DNA of 5,107 bases from Acidobacteriota bacterium. GTDB lineage: Bacteria; Acidobacteriota; Terriglobia; Terriglobales; Acidobacteriaceae. Position numbers and translations under genes: made by a program. The notes under the pieces were generated by a model. The model worked only from the letters and a program-made list of their open reading frames with translations. It was not told where the DNA came from and ran no database searches. The stretch is taken from positions 1 through 5,107 of the forward strand of contig JAJYBT010000291.1 of NCBI GenBank assembly GCA_021778875.1, read 5' to 3'. Positions 1 through 5,107 of this stretch are shown piece after piece (position 1 is the first letter of the stretch; each line of letters begins with the position of its first letter).

Positions 1-624
1 GTGGGCGTTATCGGTGGTGAGCCGGGCCAGATGGGCGAGCAGCGGCGCGGTCTTGAAGGCGTAGATGCCGGAGTTGATTTCGCGGATGGATTGCTGTTGC
101 GGCGCGAGCGCTTTTTGCTCGACGATAGCCTCCACGTCGGCAGAACCGGCAGCCTTGCGCACGATGCGTCCATAGCCGGTGGGGTTCTCTGGCGCGGCGG
201 TGAGGATGGTCATGGCCGCCTGCTCGGCCTGATGAAAGCTCCAGACGGCCTGGATGGTCTCAGGCCGGATGAGCGGCACGTCGCCGGAGAGCACGAGGAT
301 GTTGTCGTACCCGGCGATGGCCGCCTGCGCACACTGGATGGCGTGGCCTGTGCCGCGCTGTTCCACCTGCTCCACGAAGCGCACGCCGGTGGAGGCGACG
401 GCCTCGCGCACGTGCTCAGCCTGGTGGCCGATGACCGTGTAGATGTCCCCAGGTGGCACAATGCGGCTTGCCGCCGCGATGACGTGGCCGAGCAGCGGCT
501 TGCCACCGATCTCATGCAGCACCTTGGGTCGGCGCGACTTGAGGCGCGTGCCCTTGCCGGCCGCCATGATGACGACGGCCAGCTTCGCGTGTCCGGGCTG
601 AGTTGGACTTGACTGAGTGCTCAC
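1..624 (-). CDS. glmU: GlmU, bifunctional UDP-GlcNAc pyrophosphorylase / GlcN-1-P acetyltransferase (N-terminal part; 3' end beyond window)
   Basis: Cytoplasmic enzyme of peptidoglycan and outer-membrane sugar precursor synthesis: the N-terminal domain joins GlcNAc-1-phosphate to UTP, the C-terminal left-handed beta-helix acetylates GlcN-1-phosphate. Only 208 residues are present, covering most of the uridyltransferase domain; the usual length is about 450-480, so the acetyltransferase half is outside. Visible motifs: nucleotide-binding MAAGKGTRLKS (res 20-30) followed by PKVLH (33-37), EQRGTGHAI (88-96), LSGDVPLI (112-119, with D115 matching the Mg-binding Asp of E. coli GlmU), PTGYGRI (148-154), VEQK (168-171) and EINSGI (182-187). 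The last residues, LTTDNAH, match the LTNNNAQ segment before the second Mg ligand. The GTG start at 624 is chosen because it has GGAG 8 nt upstream and no in-frame ATG lies close upstream; starting at the Met of MAAGKG would delete the first beta strand (KLAVVI). It overlaps the upstream M16 gene by 4 bp (GTGA). A monofunctional nucleotidyltransferase is less likely given how well the motifs fit GlmU. Confidence 0.92.
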   Translation of the reverse strand, partial: MSTQSSPTQPGHAKLAVVIMAAGKGTRLKSRRPKVLHEIGGKPLLGHVIAAASRIVPPGDIYTVIGHQAEHVREAVASTGVRFVEQVEQRGTGHAIQCAQAAIAGYDNILVLSGDVPLIRPETIQAVWSFHQAEQAAMTILTAAPENPTGYGRIVRKAAGSADVEAIVEQKALAPQQQSIREINSGIYAFKTAPLLAHLARLTTDNAH

Positions 625-2105
625 TGCATCTTCTCCATGGCAGATGCCTGCTTTGGCATGGGGATGGTGATGTCGACGGGGTGAATGGGACCCATGTTGA
701 GCGTATCGAGGCCGGGCTTGATCTCCGGCTCGTTGCCGACGACGAGGATGGCCAGCTTGTCCGCGTGGATGTATTTTTTGGCGACGCGGTTCAGGTCGGC
801 CACGGTGACCTTTTCCAGCGCAGCCTTGTAGGTCTCCAGGTAGTCGGCCGGGTAGCCGTAGAACTCAAGCCGAACGCGCTCGGCCAGCACCTTGCCGCGC
901 GTGTCATAGAGGAAGAGGAACGAGTTGAGGATGTCCTCCTTGGCGCGTTTCAGCTCGTCCTCAGCAAACGGGCGGGTGGTGAGGCCGGAGATCTCAGACA
1001 GCGCTGCCTTGGTGGCGTCCACGGTGCTGGTGCTCTTGGTGAGCACAACCACGCGGAACGTGGCGGGGTGGTCGTAGGAGTAGCCATAGCCGCCGCCCAC
1101 GGCGTAAGCCAGGCCGAGCTCGGTGCGCACCTTCTGGAAGAGCCGGCTGCCGAAGCCGCCGCCGAGGATGTCGTTCATCACGGCGAGAGCGGGCACGTCG
1201 GGATTGTGGCGGTCTGTGCCGAGGCCCACGATCTGCACGTTGGACTGGTTGACGTCGCTCTTGCTGATAAAGAAGACGCCGGGATTGGGATCGTGGAAGA
1301 CGTCATGACGAGCAGGCAGAGGCTTGACCGTGGGCAGGCCTTCGAAGGTGGCGCGCAGCTTGGCTTCCATGGCCGCAGGGTCAAAGTCGCCGCCGATGCT
1401 GATGATGAGCTTGCCTGTCAGCGTGCGGTCATGCCATGCCTTCAGGTCGTCGAGTGTGACGGCTCCGATGGTGGCAAGCTCCGGCTGGCGCGTGTAAGGA
1501 CTGTTTGCGCCATACACGAGCTTTGCGGCCTCGCGGCCGGCAATGGCGGACTCGTCATCGTTGCGCCGGACGATGCCGGTGGCCTCCTGCTGCTTGGCCA
1601 GGGCGAGCTTCTCCGCGCTGAATTTTGGATGAAAGAGCAGGTCCATGGCCAGCGCATACACCTGGTCGGAGTCGCCCTTCAACGAATCCCAGGAGAGGGC
1701 AGTGGAGTCGATGTCGCCGCCGGTCTCAATGTGTGCGGCCTTTGACTCGAGCAGGTCATCCATGGCGTCGCCGCTCATCTTCTCCGTGCCGCTGGTGCGC
1801 CACGCCTCGCCGTAGAGGTCCACGAGGCCGGTCTTGGCGGGGTCCTCATCGCGCGAACCGCCGGGAATGAGAACCGAGCCGCTGATAAAGGGCAGTTCGT
1901 GATCCTCCTGCAGGAAGATCACGATGCCGTTCTTCAGCTCAATGCGCCTGGGCTGGTGGGGTTTGAACTCGTGCAGCGGAGGAATGGGGATTTTGTCCCA
2001 CGGCTTGCTCTGCTGGGCCAGCAGAGCGCCGGGAGCGAATGTGGCGGTGAGGACAGCGCCCGTGACGAGCACCATGAATATGGATGGGATGGAAGCCTTT
2101 CTCAT
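621..2105 (-). CDS. M16B peptidase-family protein, zinc-motif-degenerate (R/Y) subunit, exported
   Basis: A 494-residue insulinase-family (M16) protein that probably acts in the periplasm as the non-catalytic partner of the gene just upstream. A signal peptide is visible: MRK, hydrophobic residues about 8-29, and likely cleavage after ALLA (res 27-30). The N-terminal M16 domain starts near residue 55 (RIELKNGIVIFLQED). Where active members have GLxHxxEH, this protein reads GLVDLYGE (res 93-100), so both zinc His and the catalytic Glu are replaced (D96, G99, E100). The C-terminal M16 domain is well kept: LGGGFGSRLFQKVRTELGLA, res 314-333, followed by Y334. R327 and Y334 have the 7-residue spacing of the substrate-binding Arg/Tyr pair of active M16 enzymes. 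The ATG at 2105 has a strong GGAGGAG 7 nt upstream (2119-2113) and overlaps the previous stop as ATGA. The stop overlaps the glmU GTG. Family is certain; lack of peptidase activity on its own and dimerisation with the neighbour are inferred from known two-subunit M16B enzymes. Confidence 0.9.
   Translation of the reverse strand: MRKASIPSIFMVLVTGAVLTATFAPGALLAQQSKPWDKIPIPPLHEFKPHQPRRIELKNGIVIFLQEDHELPFISGSVLIPGGSRDEDPAKTGLVDLYGEAWRTSGTEKMSGDAMDDLLESKAAHIETGGDIDSTALSWDSLKGDSDQVYALAMDLLFHPKFSAEKLALAKQQEATGIVRRNDDESAIAGREAAKLVYGANSPYTRQPELATIGAVTLDDLKAWHDRTLTGKLIISIGGDFDPAAMEAKLRATFEGLPTVKPLPARHDVFHDPNPGVFFISKSDVNQSNVQIVGLGTDRHNPDVPALAVMNDILGGGFGSRLFQKVRTELGLAYAVGGGYGYSYDHPATFRVVVLTKSTSTVDATKAALSEISGLTTRPFAEDELKRAKEDILNSFLFLYDTRGKVLAERVRLEFYGYPADYLETYKAALEKVTVADLNRVAKKYIHADKLAILVVGNEPEIKPGLDTLNMGPIHPVDITIPMPKQASAMEKMQ
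633..636 (-). promoter_or_regulatory. Ribosome binding site for the glmU GTG start, inside the end of the M16 gene
   Basis: On the minus strand GGAG is followed by an 8-nt spacer and GTG at 624-622. The site lies within the last codons of the upstream M16 gene, whose stop overlaps the GTG. This arrangement favours translational coupling. Confidence 0.65.
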
Positions 2106-3652
2106 TCGTGCGCTCCTCCGTTCTTGCTGGCGCTGGCGGCCGGGGCCTGAAAATCAATCTCGGCGCTGGTGCGGTTGGAATCCACAAAGATGCTGTTGGC
2201 CACGCGACGAATGTCGGCCTTGGTCACCTTGTCCACGCGATCGAGCTGCAGAAAGAGCTGGCGCCAGTCGCCGTAGCGTGTCTGGTACTCGGCCAGGGCG
2301 TTGGCCAGTCCCTGATTGTTTGCCAGTCCGCGCAGCAGGTCGGCGCGGGCGCGGGTCTTGTACATGGCCAGTTCCTCGTCGCTCACGTCGGTGGTCTTCA
2401 GCTTGTCGATCTCCTTGTGAATGGCCGCGCGCATCTCCGCCGGCGTGTGGCCGGGCAGCGGCACGGCATAAAAGGCGAAGAGGCTGGGGTACTTGTCGCC
2501 GGGGAACGGGCTGAAGCCTTCGGCCTCCGCAGCGATCTGCTGGTCGCGCACCAGGCTGCGATAGAGCCGCGAGACGCGGCCGTTCGACATGATGTCCTGA
2601 ATGGCGTCGAACACGGCGTCATCGGGGTTGCGATAGCTGGGGCGATGATAGCCCTCGATGTAGAAGGGCTGCGTGGCCTCGCGAATGACGACGGACTTCT
2701 CGGCAAACTGCTTGGGCTCGACGGTGGTCATCTCCTCGGGCTTGGGGCCGGCGGGCACTTTGCTGAAGTACTGCTCCAGCATGGGCAGAATCTGCTGCGC
2801 CTTGACGTCGCCCACCACGGAGACGACGATGTTGGAGCCCGTGTAGTACTTCCTGTGGAAGTCCATGGCCTCTGTCGCGGTAATCTGGCTTACCTCGCTG
2901 GGCCAGCCAATGCCGCTGCGGCCGTAGTTGTGGGCCACGTAGGCTGTTGCGAGGAACTGCTCCACCAGGCGACCGATGGGGTTGGAGTCCGTGCGCATGC
3001 GGCGCTCTTCCAGCACCACGTCGCGCTCCTTGTAGAACTCGCGGGGAACCACATCGGAAAGGCGGCCGCTCTCAAGCCACGCCCACAGCTCCAGGCGATT
3101 CTCTGGCATCGACCAGTAGTACATGGTGCTGTCGAGACCGGTCTGCGCGTTCAACCCGGTGGCTCCGTTGCGCTCGGCCACCTCAGTGAACTGGTTGGGG
3201 ACGACGTACTTGTGGGCGTTGGCCTGCGCATCCATAAAGGCTTTGTGCAGCTCGGCAAGCTTTTGCGGATCGCGGCCGACGGGCTTGAGATATTCGGCCT
3301 CGTAGGCGTTGTTGGCGGCTTCCACCTTGGCCAGGGCCACCTTCTCATCCGCGTAGTCGTTGGTGCCGATCTGGCTGGTGCCCTTGAAGGCCAGGTGCTC
3401 AAACATGTGGGCCAGCCCGCTCTCGCCTGAGGGGTCGTCTACATCTCCGGCGTCCACGAACGTTGTGTAGCTGAAGACCGGCGCTTCCGGCCGCTCGCAG
3501 ATGATCAGCGTAAGCCCGTTGGGCAGGACCTTGGTGGTGATCCTCTGCTCAAAACTCTTCAGGTCCTGGGCCAGCGCATACTGGCAGGCCAGGGCGGCCA
3601 GCATCAGGGCCAAAAAGCATTTCCAGGACCAGGGAAAGAATCTGCTCTGCAT
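2102..3652 (-). CDS. M16B zinc metallopeptidase, catalytic subunit, exported
   Basis: A 516-residue insulinase-family peptidase and first gene of the leftward operon. The signal peptide has a basic start (MQSR), a hydrophobic stretch about 12-22 and an ALA-Q cleavage site after residue 28, pointing to the periplasm. The zinc motif is intact: HMFEH at 82-86 (H82 and H86 ligands, E85 general base) inside GESGLAHMFEHLAFKGT. The third ligand is probably E216 in YKERDVVLEERRMR, 7 residues after conserved E209. Between them lies an extra, mostly helical segment of about 55 residues (about 101-158), so the His86-Glu216 distance is 130 rather than the usual 75-80. The C-terminal M16 domain (about 250-440) has GRVSRLYRSLVRDQQIAAE (358-376); the Tyr of the Arg/Tyr pair is replaced by E376, which the downstream partner supplies. 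The ATG at 3652 is preceded by AAGGAG (3663-3658, 5-nt spacer). Substrate unknown; processing of envelope or secreted peptides is inferred from family and location. Confidence 0.93.
   Translation of the reverse strand: MQSRFFPWSWKCFLALMLAALACQYALAQDLKSFEQRITTKVLPNGLTLIICERPEAPVFSYTTFVDAGDVDDPSGESGLAHMFEHLAFKGTSQIGTNDYADEKVALAKVEAANNAYEAEYLKPVGRDPQKLAELHKAFMDAQANAHKYVVPNQFTEVAERNGATGLNAQTGLDSTMYYWSMPENRLELWAWLESGRLSDVVPREFYKERDVVLEERRMRTDSNPIGRLVEQFLATAYVAHNYGRSGIGWPSEVSQITATEAMDFHRKYYTGSNIVVSVVGDVKAQQILPMLEQYFSKVPAGPKPEEMTTVEPKQFAEKSVVIREATQPFYIEGYHRPSYRNPDDAVFDAIQDIMSNGRVSRLYRSLVRDQQIAAEAEGFSPFPGDKYPSLFAFYAVPLPGHTPAEMRAAIHKEIDKLKTTDVSDEELAMYKTRARADLLRGLANNQGLANALAEYQTRYGDWRQLFLQLDRVDKVTKADIRRVANSIFVDSNRTSAEIDFQAPAASASKNGGAHE
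2113..2119 (-). promoter_or_regulatory. Strong ribosome binding site for the second M16 gene
   Basis: GGAGGAG on the minus strand lies 7 nt before the ATG at 2105. It sits inside the 3' end of the first M16 gene, so the second subunit can be both coupled to the first and initiated independently. Confidence 0.75.
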
Positions 3653-3699
3653 CGGTGCTCCTTGGTGCGAAGCGCAGACCCGCTGCCCCGCACTCTTCC

Positions 3700-3728
3700 A
3701 AGCTAGTTTGCCGGAGTGGGGGCGTCAA
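3700..3728 (-). promoter_or_regulatory. Candidate sigma-70 type promoter for the M16-M16-glmU operon
   Basis: Reading leftward, TTGACG (3728-3723, five of six matches to the -35 consensus) is followed by a 17-bp spacer and TAGCTT (3705-3700, three of six matches to the -10 consensus). Transcription would begin near 3693, giving a leader of about 40 nt with AAGGAG before the ATG at 3652. The spacing is ideal and the -35 is good, but the -10 is weak and no start site has been measured. Confidence 0.4.
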
Positions 3729-3737
3729 ACTGATGGG

Positions 3738-3759
3738 CCGCGCAAGGGCAACGGCGCGG
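3738..3759. repeat. GC-rich inverted repeat in the divergent intergenic region
   Basis: CCGCGC (3738-3743) and GCGCGG (3754-3759) form a perfect 6-bp inverted repeat with a 10-bp centre, placed between the two candidate promoters. There is no following T run, so it does not look like a terminator. Chance occurrence is plausible in DNA this rich in G and C. Confidence 0.25.
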
Positions 3760-3817
3760 GGCGCTGGCGGAAACCGGAACGGGGCCGGCGAAGTAGGGCG
3801 GCTGGGGTGGATTGCCC

Positions 3818-3823
3818 TATACT
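3818..3823 (+). promoter_or_regulatory. Candidate -10 element for hslVU
   Basis: TATACT matches five of six bases of the -10 consensus and stands out in a GC-rich stretch. It lies 59 bp before the hslV start, so a start site near 3830 would leave a leader of about 50 nt. No recognisable -35 hexamer is found 16-18 bp upstream and there is no TG extension, so an activator or another sigma factor could be involved. Confidence 0.35.
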
Positions 3824-3854
3824 GATGACTGCGTCTCGAATGGTTTGCTGCCTG

Positions 3855-3873
3855 CCGGACGTCAGATTTCCGG
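3855..3873 (+). other. Small hairpin overlapping the hslV ribosome binding site
   Basis: CCGGA (3855-3859) can pair with TCCGG (3869-3873) around a 9-nt loop. The right arm takes the first two G of the GGAGG at 3872-3876. With only five pairs it would be a modest structure; a regulatory role is speculative. Confidence 0.25.
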
Positions 3874-3876
3874 AGG
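3872..3876 (+). promoter_or_regulatory. Ribosome binding site that fixes the hslV TTG start
   Basis: GGAGG lies 6 nt before the TTG at 3883. It is the only strong Shine-Dalgarno upstream of the conserved HslV region, and it decides for the non-ATG start. Confidence 0.8.
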
Positions 3877-3882
3877 TTTTCC

Positions 3883-4455
3883 TTGGCTTCGCAAAAAGGT
3901 GCAACATCGGCAAATCGCCCGCGGATTCGCTCCACCACCGTGATATGTGTGCGTCGCAACGACCAGGTGGTGATGGCTGCGGACGGCCAGGTAACCCTGG
4001 GTGACCATGTGCTGAAGCACTCGGCCAAAAAGATCCGTCGGCTTTATCAGGACAAGATTCTTGCCGGGTTTGCCGGCTCGACGGCGGATGCGTTCTCGCT
4101 GTTCGCGCGGTTTGAGAGCAAGCTGGAACAGTATGCGGGCAACCTGAACCGCGCCGCCGTGGAACTGGCGAAGGACTGGCGGACAGACAAGATGCTGCGC
4201 AACCTGGAGGCGCTGCTGGTGGTGGCCGATCAGGCGCAGACCTTCCTGATCTCCGGTTCGGGAGACGTGATCGATCCGGACGAGCAGATTGCCGCCATCG
4301 GCAGCGGGGGAAGCTACGCGACGGCCGCGGCGCGCGCGCTGATGGAGAACACCAACCTGACCGCACGCGAGATTGCAGAGAAGGCGATGAAGATCGCCGG
4401 CGATATCTGCATCTACACGAATGACCACGTGACGATTGAGGAGTTGAAGGGCTAG
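3883..4455 (+). CDS. hslV: HslV (ClpQ), proteolytic subunit of the HslUV ATP-dependent protease
   Basis: Threonine peptidase of the cytoplasmic HslUV complex; two hexameric HslV rings degrade proteins unfolded by HslU. The protein has 190 residues and matches E. coli HslV nearly throughout: TTVICVRRN (18-26), [10 protein letters not shown] (31-40), [14 protein letters not shown] (61-74), [16 protein letters not shown] (91-106), AIGSGGSYA (138-146), GDICIYTN (173-180). By alignment T18 is the catalytic N-terminal Thr, D34 and K50 correspond to E. coli D17 and K33, and S141 to the active-site Ser of GSGG. The start is TTG at 3883, supported by GGAGG at 3872-3876 with a 6-nt spacer; no ATG lies between it and the active-site Thr, and the GTG codon after the two Thr would remove the nucleophile. 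This gives a 17-residue leader that must be cut between S17 and T18, whereas in E. coli only Met is removed. hslU follows 25 bp later. Confidence 0.96.
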   Translation: MASQKGATSANRPRIRSTTVICVRRNDQVVMAADGQVTLGDHVLKHSAKKIRRLYQDKILAGFAGSTADAFSLFARFESKLEQYAGNLNRAAVELAKDWRTDKMLRNLEALLVVADQAQTFLISGSGDVIDPDEQIAAIGSGGSYATAAARALMENTNLTAREIAEKAMKIAGDICIYTNDHVTIEELKG

Positions 4456-4480
4456 CGGACTTCGTCTGCCCGTTTCGATT

Positions 4481-5107
4481 ATGGCCATCTACCTGCCCGC
4501 ATCCGCTGAAGAACAGGAACTCGCGCTGGACGAGTTGACGCCGCGCGAGATTGTCGCCGAACTGGACAAGCATGTGGTGGGCCAGCGCGCCGCCAAGCGC
4601 GCCGTGGCCATTGCGCTGCGCAACCGCCAGCGCCGCCAGAAGCTTCCGCCCGACCTGGCCGAAGACATCATGCCCAAGAACATCATCATGATTGGGCCGA
4701 CGGGCGTGGGCAAGACGGAGATTGCGCGCAGGCTGGCCAAGCTGACCAACTCGCCTTTTCTAAAGGTGGAGGCCTCGAAGTTTACTGAGGTGGGCTACGT
4801 GGGCCGCGACGTGGAGTCGATGATTCGCGACCTGGTGGAGATAGCCATCGACATGGTGCGCGAGGAGCGGCTGGAGGAAGTGGAAGACCGCGCGGAGATG
4901 AACGCCGAAGAGCGCCTGCTGGATGTGCTGCTGCCTCCTCCGCCGGCGACGCCCGCACAGGAGGGACAACTGACGCTGCCGGGCGCGGAGAGCCATCAGC
5001 GCTCGCGCGAGAAGCTGCGCCAGCAGTTCCGCGAGGGCAAGCTCGACGACCGCATGGTCGAGCTGGATGTGCGTGAGCGCGGGTTTCCGCAGTTCGGCAT
5101 CATCAGC
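4481..5107 (+). CDS. hslU: HslU (ClpY), AAA+ unfoldase of the HslUV protease (N-terminal part; 3' end beyond window)
   Basis: AAA+ ATPase that unfolds substrates and threads them into HslV. The 209 residues present cover the first part of the nucleotide-binding domain and part of the I domain. Visible: [16 protein letters not shown] (20-35), the Walker A loop GPTGVGKTE (72-80, K78 and T79 binding ATP phosphates), [20 protein letters not shown] (93-112) with the GYVG pore loop at 105-108, then a charged helical I-domain segment with [12 protein letters not shown] (144-155) and LREGQLDD-like FREGKLDD (183-190). Walker B, sensors and the C-terminal tail that activates HslV lie outside. The N-terminus is about 15 residues longer than in E. 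coli ([19 protein letters not shown] before TPREIV). The ATG at 4481 has no clear Shine-Dalgarno, so expression may rely on reinitiation from hslV, whose stop is 25 bp upstream. The TTG at residue 19 is an alternative start but has no better ribosome site. Confidence 0.95.
   Translation, partial: MAIYLPASAEEQELALDELTPREIVAELDKHVVGQRAAKRAVAIALRNRQRRQKLPPDLAEDIMPKNIIMIGPTGVGKTEIARRLAKLTNSPFLKVEASKFTEVGYVGRDVESMIRDLVEIAIDMVREERLEEVEDRAEMNAEERLLDVLLPPPPATPAQEGQLTLPGAESHQRSREKLRQQFREGKLDDRMVELDVRERGFPQFGIIS

Noticed and set aside
1..612. 203-codon plus-strand open frame opposite glmU
   Set aside because: The minus-strand GlmU motifs account for the conservation of this stretch; the plus frame has no recognisable content.
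603..1745. 380-codon open frame on the plus strand opposite the degenerate M16 gene
   Set aside because: It is a shadow of the M16 coding frame in GC-rich DNA, with no convincing start region or family motif.
2084..3430. Long open frame of 448 codons on the plus strand opposite the zinc M16 gene
   Set aside because: It is antisense to a gene with a complete motif set, signal peptide and ribosome site. The translation shows no recognisable domain and is rich in the residues expected from reverse-strand reading of GC-rich codons.
3569..3652. Lipoprotein signal (LAC at residues 21-23) in the zinc M16 subunit
   Set aside because: Position -3 would be Ala rather than Leu or Val, and an ALA-Q signal peptidase I site follows at once, so a soluble periplasmic protein is more likely.
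3812..3823. Sigma-32-like heat-shock promoter (GCCCTATACT) before hslV
   Set aside because: No CTTGAA-like -35 is found at the right distance and the -10 match is partial. The element is reported only as a generic -10 candidate.
4456..4480. Possible terminator between hslV and hslU
   Set aside because: There is no stem with a T run in the 25-bp gap; the two genes look cotranscribed.
3725..4573. Minus-strand open frames of 282 and 208 codons (3725-4573 and 3862-4488) across hslV
   Set aside because: They are antisense to a clear hslV. One is a low-complexity Arg/Ser/Pro translation and neither shows a domain.

Overview
This is a GC-rich bacterial window with four tightly packed genes and one divergent intergenic region. 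Three genes run leftward in one apparent operon, in transcription order: a zinc-type M16 peptidase, a degenerate M16 partner, and glmU (cut by the left edge). Two genes run rightward: hslV, then hslU (cut by the right edge). The outward gene pairs read from a 230-bp spacer at 3653-3882. Protein wording (an M16 pair with a helical insertion, an HslU beginning MAIYLP, HslV with a leader before its active-site Thr) and base composition suggest an Acidobacteriota-like organism. That is a judgement from memory of similar proteins, not a search result.

Left arm (minus strand, 3652 to 1). The first gene encodes an exported M16B-type peptidase with an intact HXXEH zinc motif. It overlaps the second by ATGA. 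The second is also exported but has lost the zinc motif and keeps the Arg/Tyr pair of the C-terminal M16 domain. The two look like halves of one heteromeric envelope protease. The second gene overlaps glmU by GTGA, so production of the cytoplasmic UDP-GlcNAc enzyme is probably translationally coupled to the protease pair. A promoter-like TTGACG-N17-TAGCTT lies about 70 bp upstream of the first start.

Right arm (plus strand, 3883 to 5107). hslV starts at a TTG codon behind a good GGAGG and encodes the proteolytic Thr-peptidase of the HslUV (ClpYQ) complex, with a 17-residue leader before the catalytic Thr. hslU follows after 25 bp and encodes its AAA+ unfoldase. Only the N-terminal 209 residues, including Walker A and the GYVG pore loop, are in the window.

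Overall the region pairs an envelope protease operon that also carries a cell-wall precursor gene head to head with a cytoplasmic ATP-dependent protease operon. No mobile element, tRNA, rRNA, CRISPR array or clear terminator was seen. The families are known. The most notable points are the complementary split of M16 active-site elements, the HslV leader and the coupling of glmU to the peptidases.
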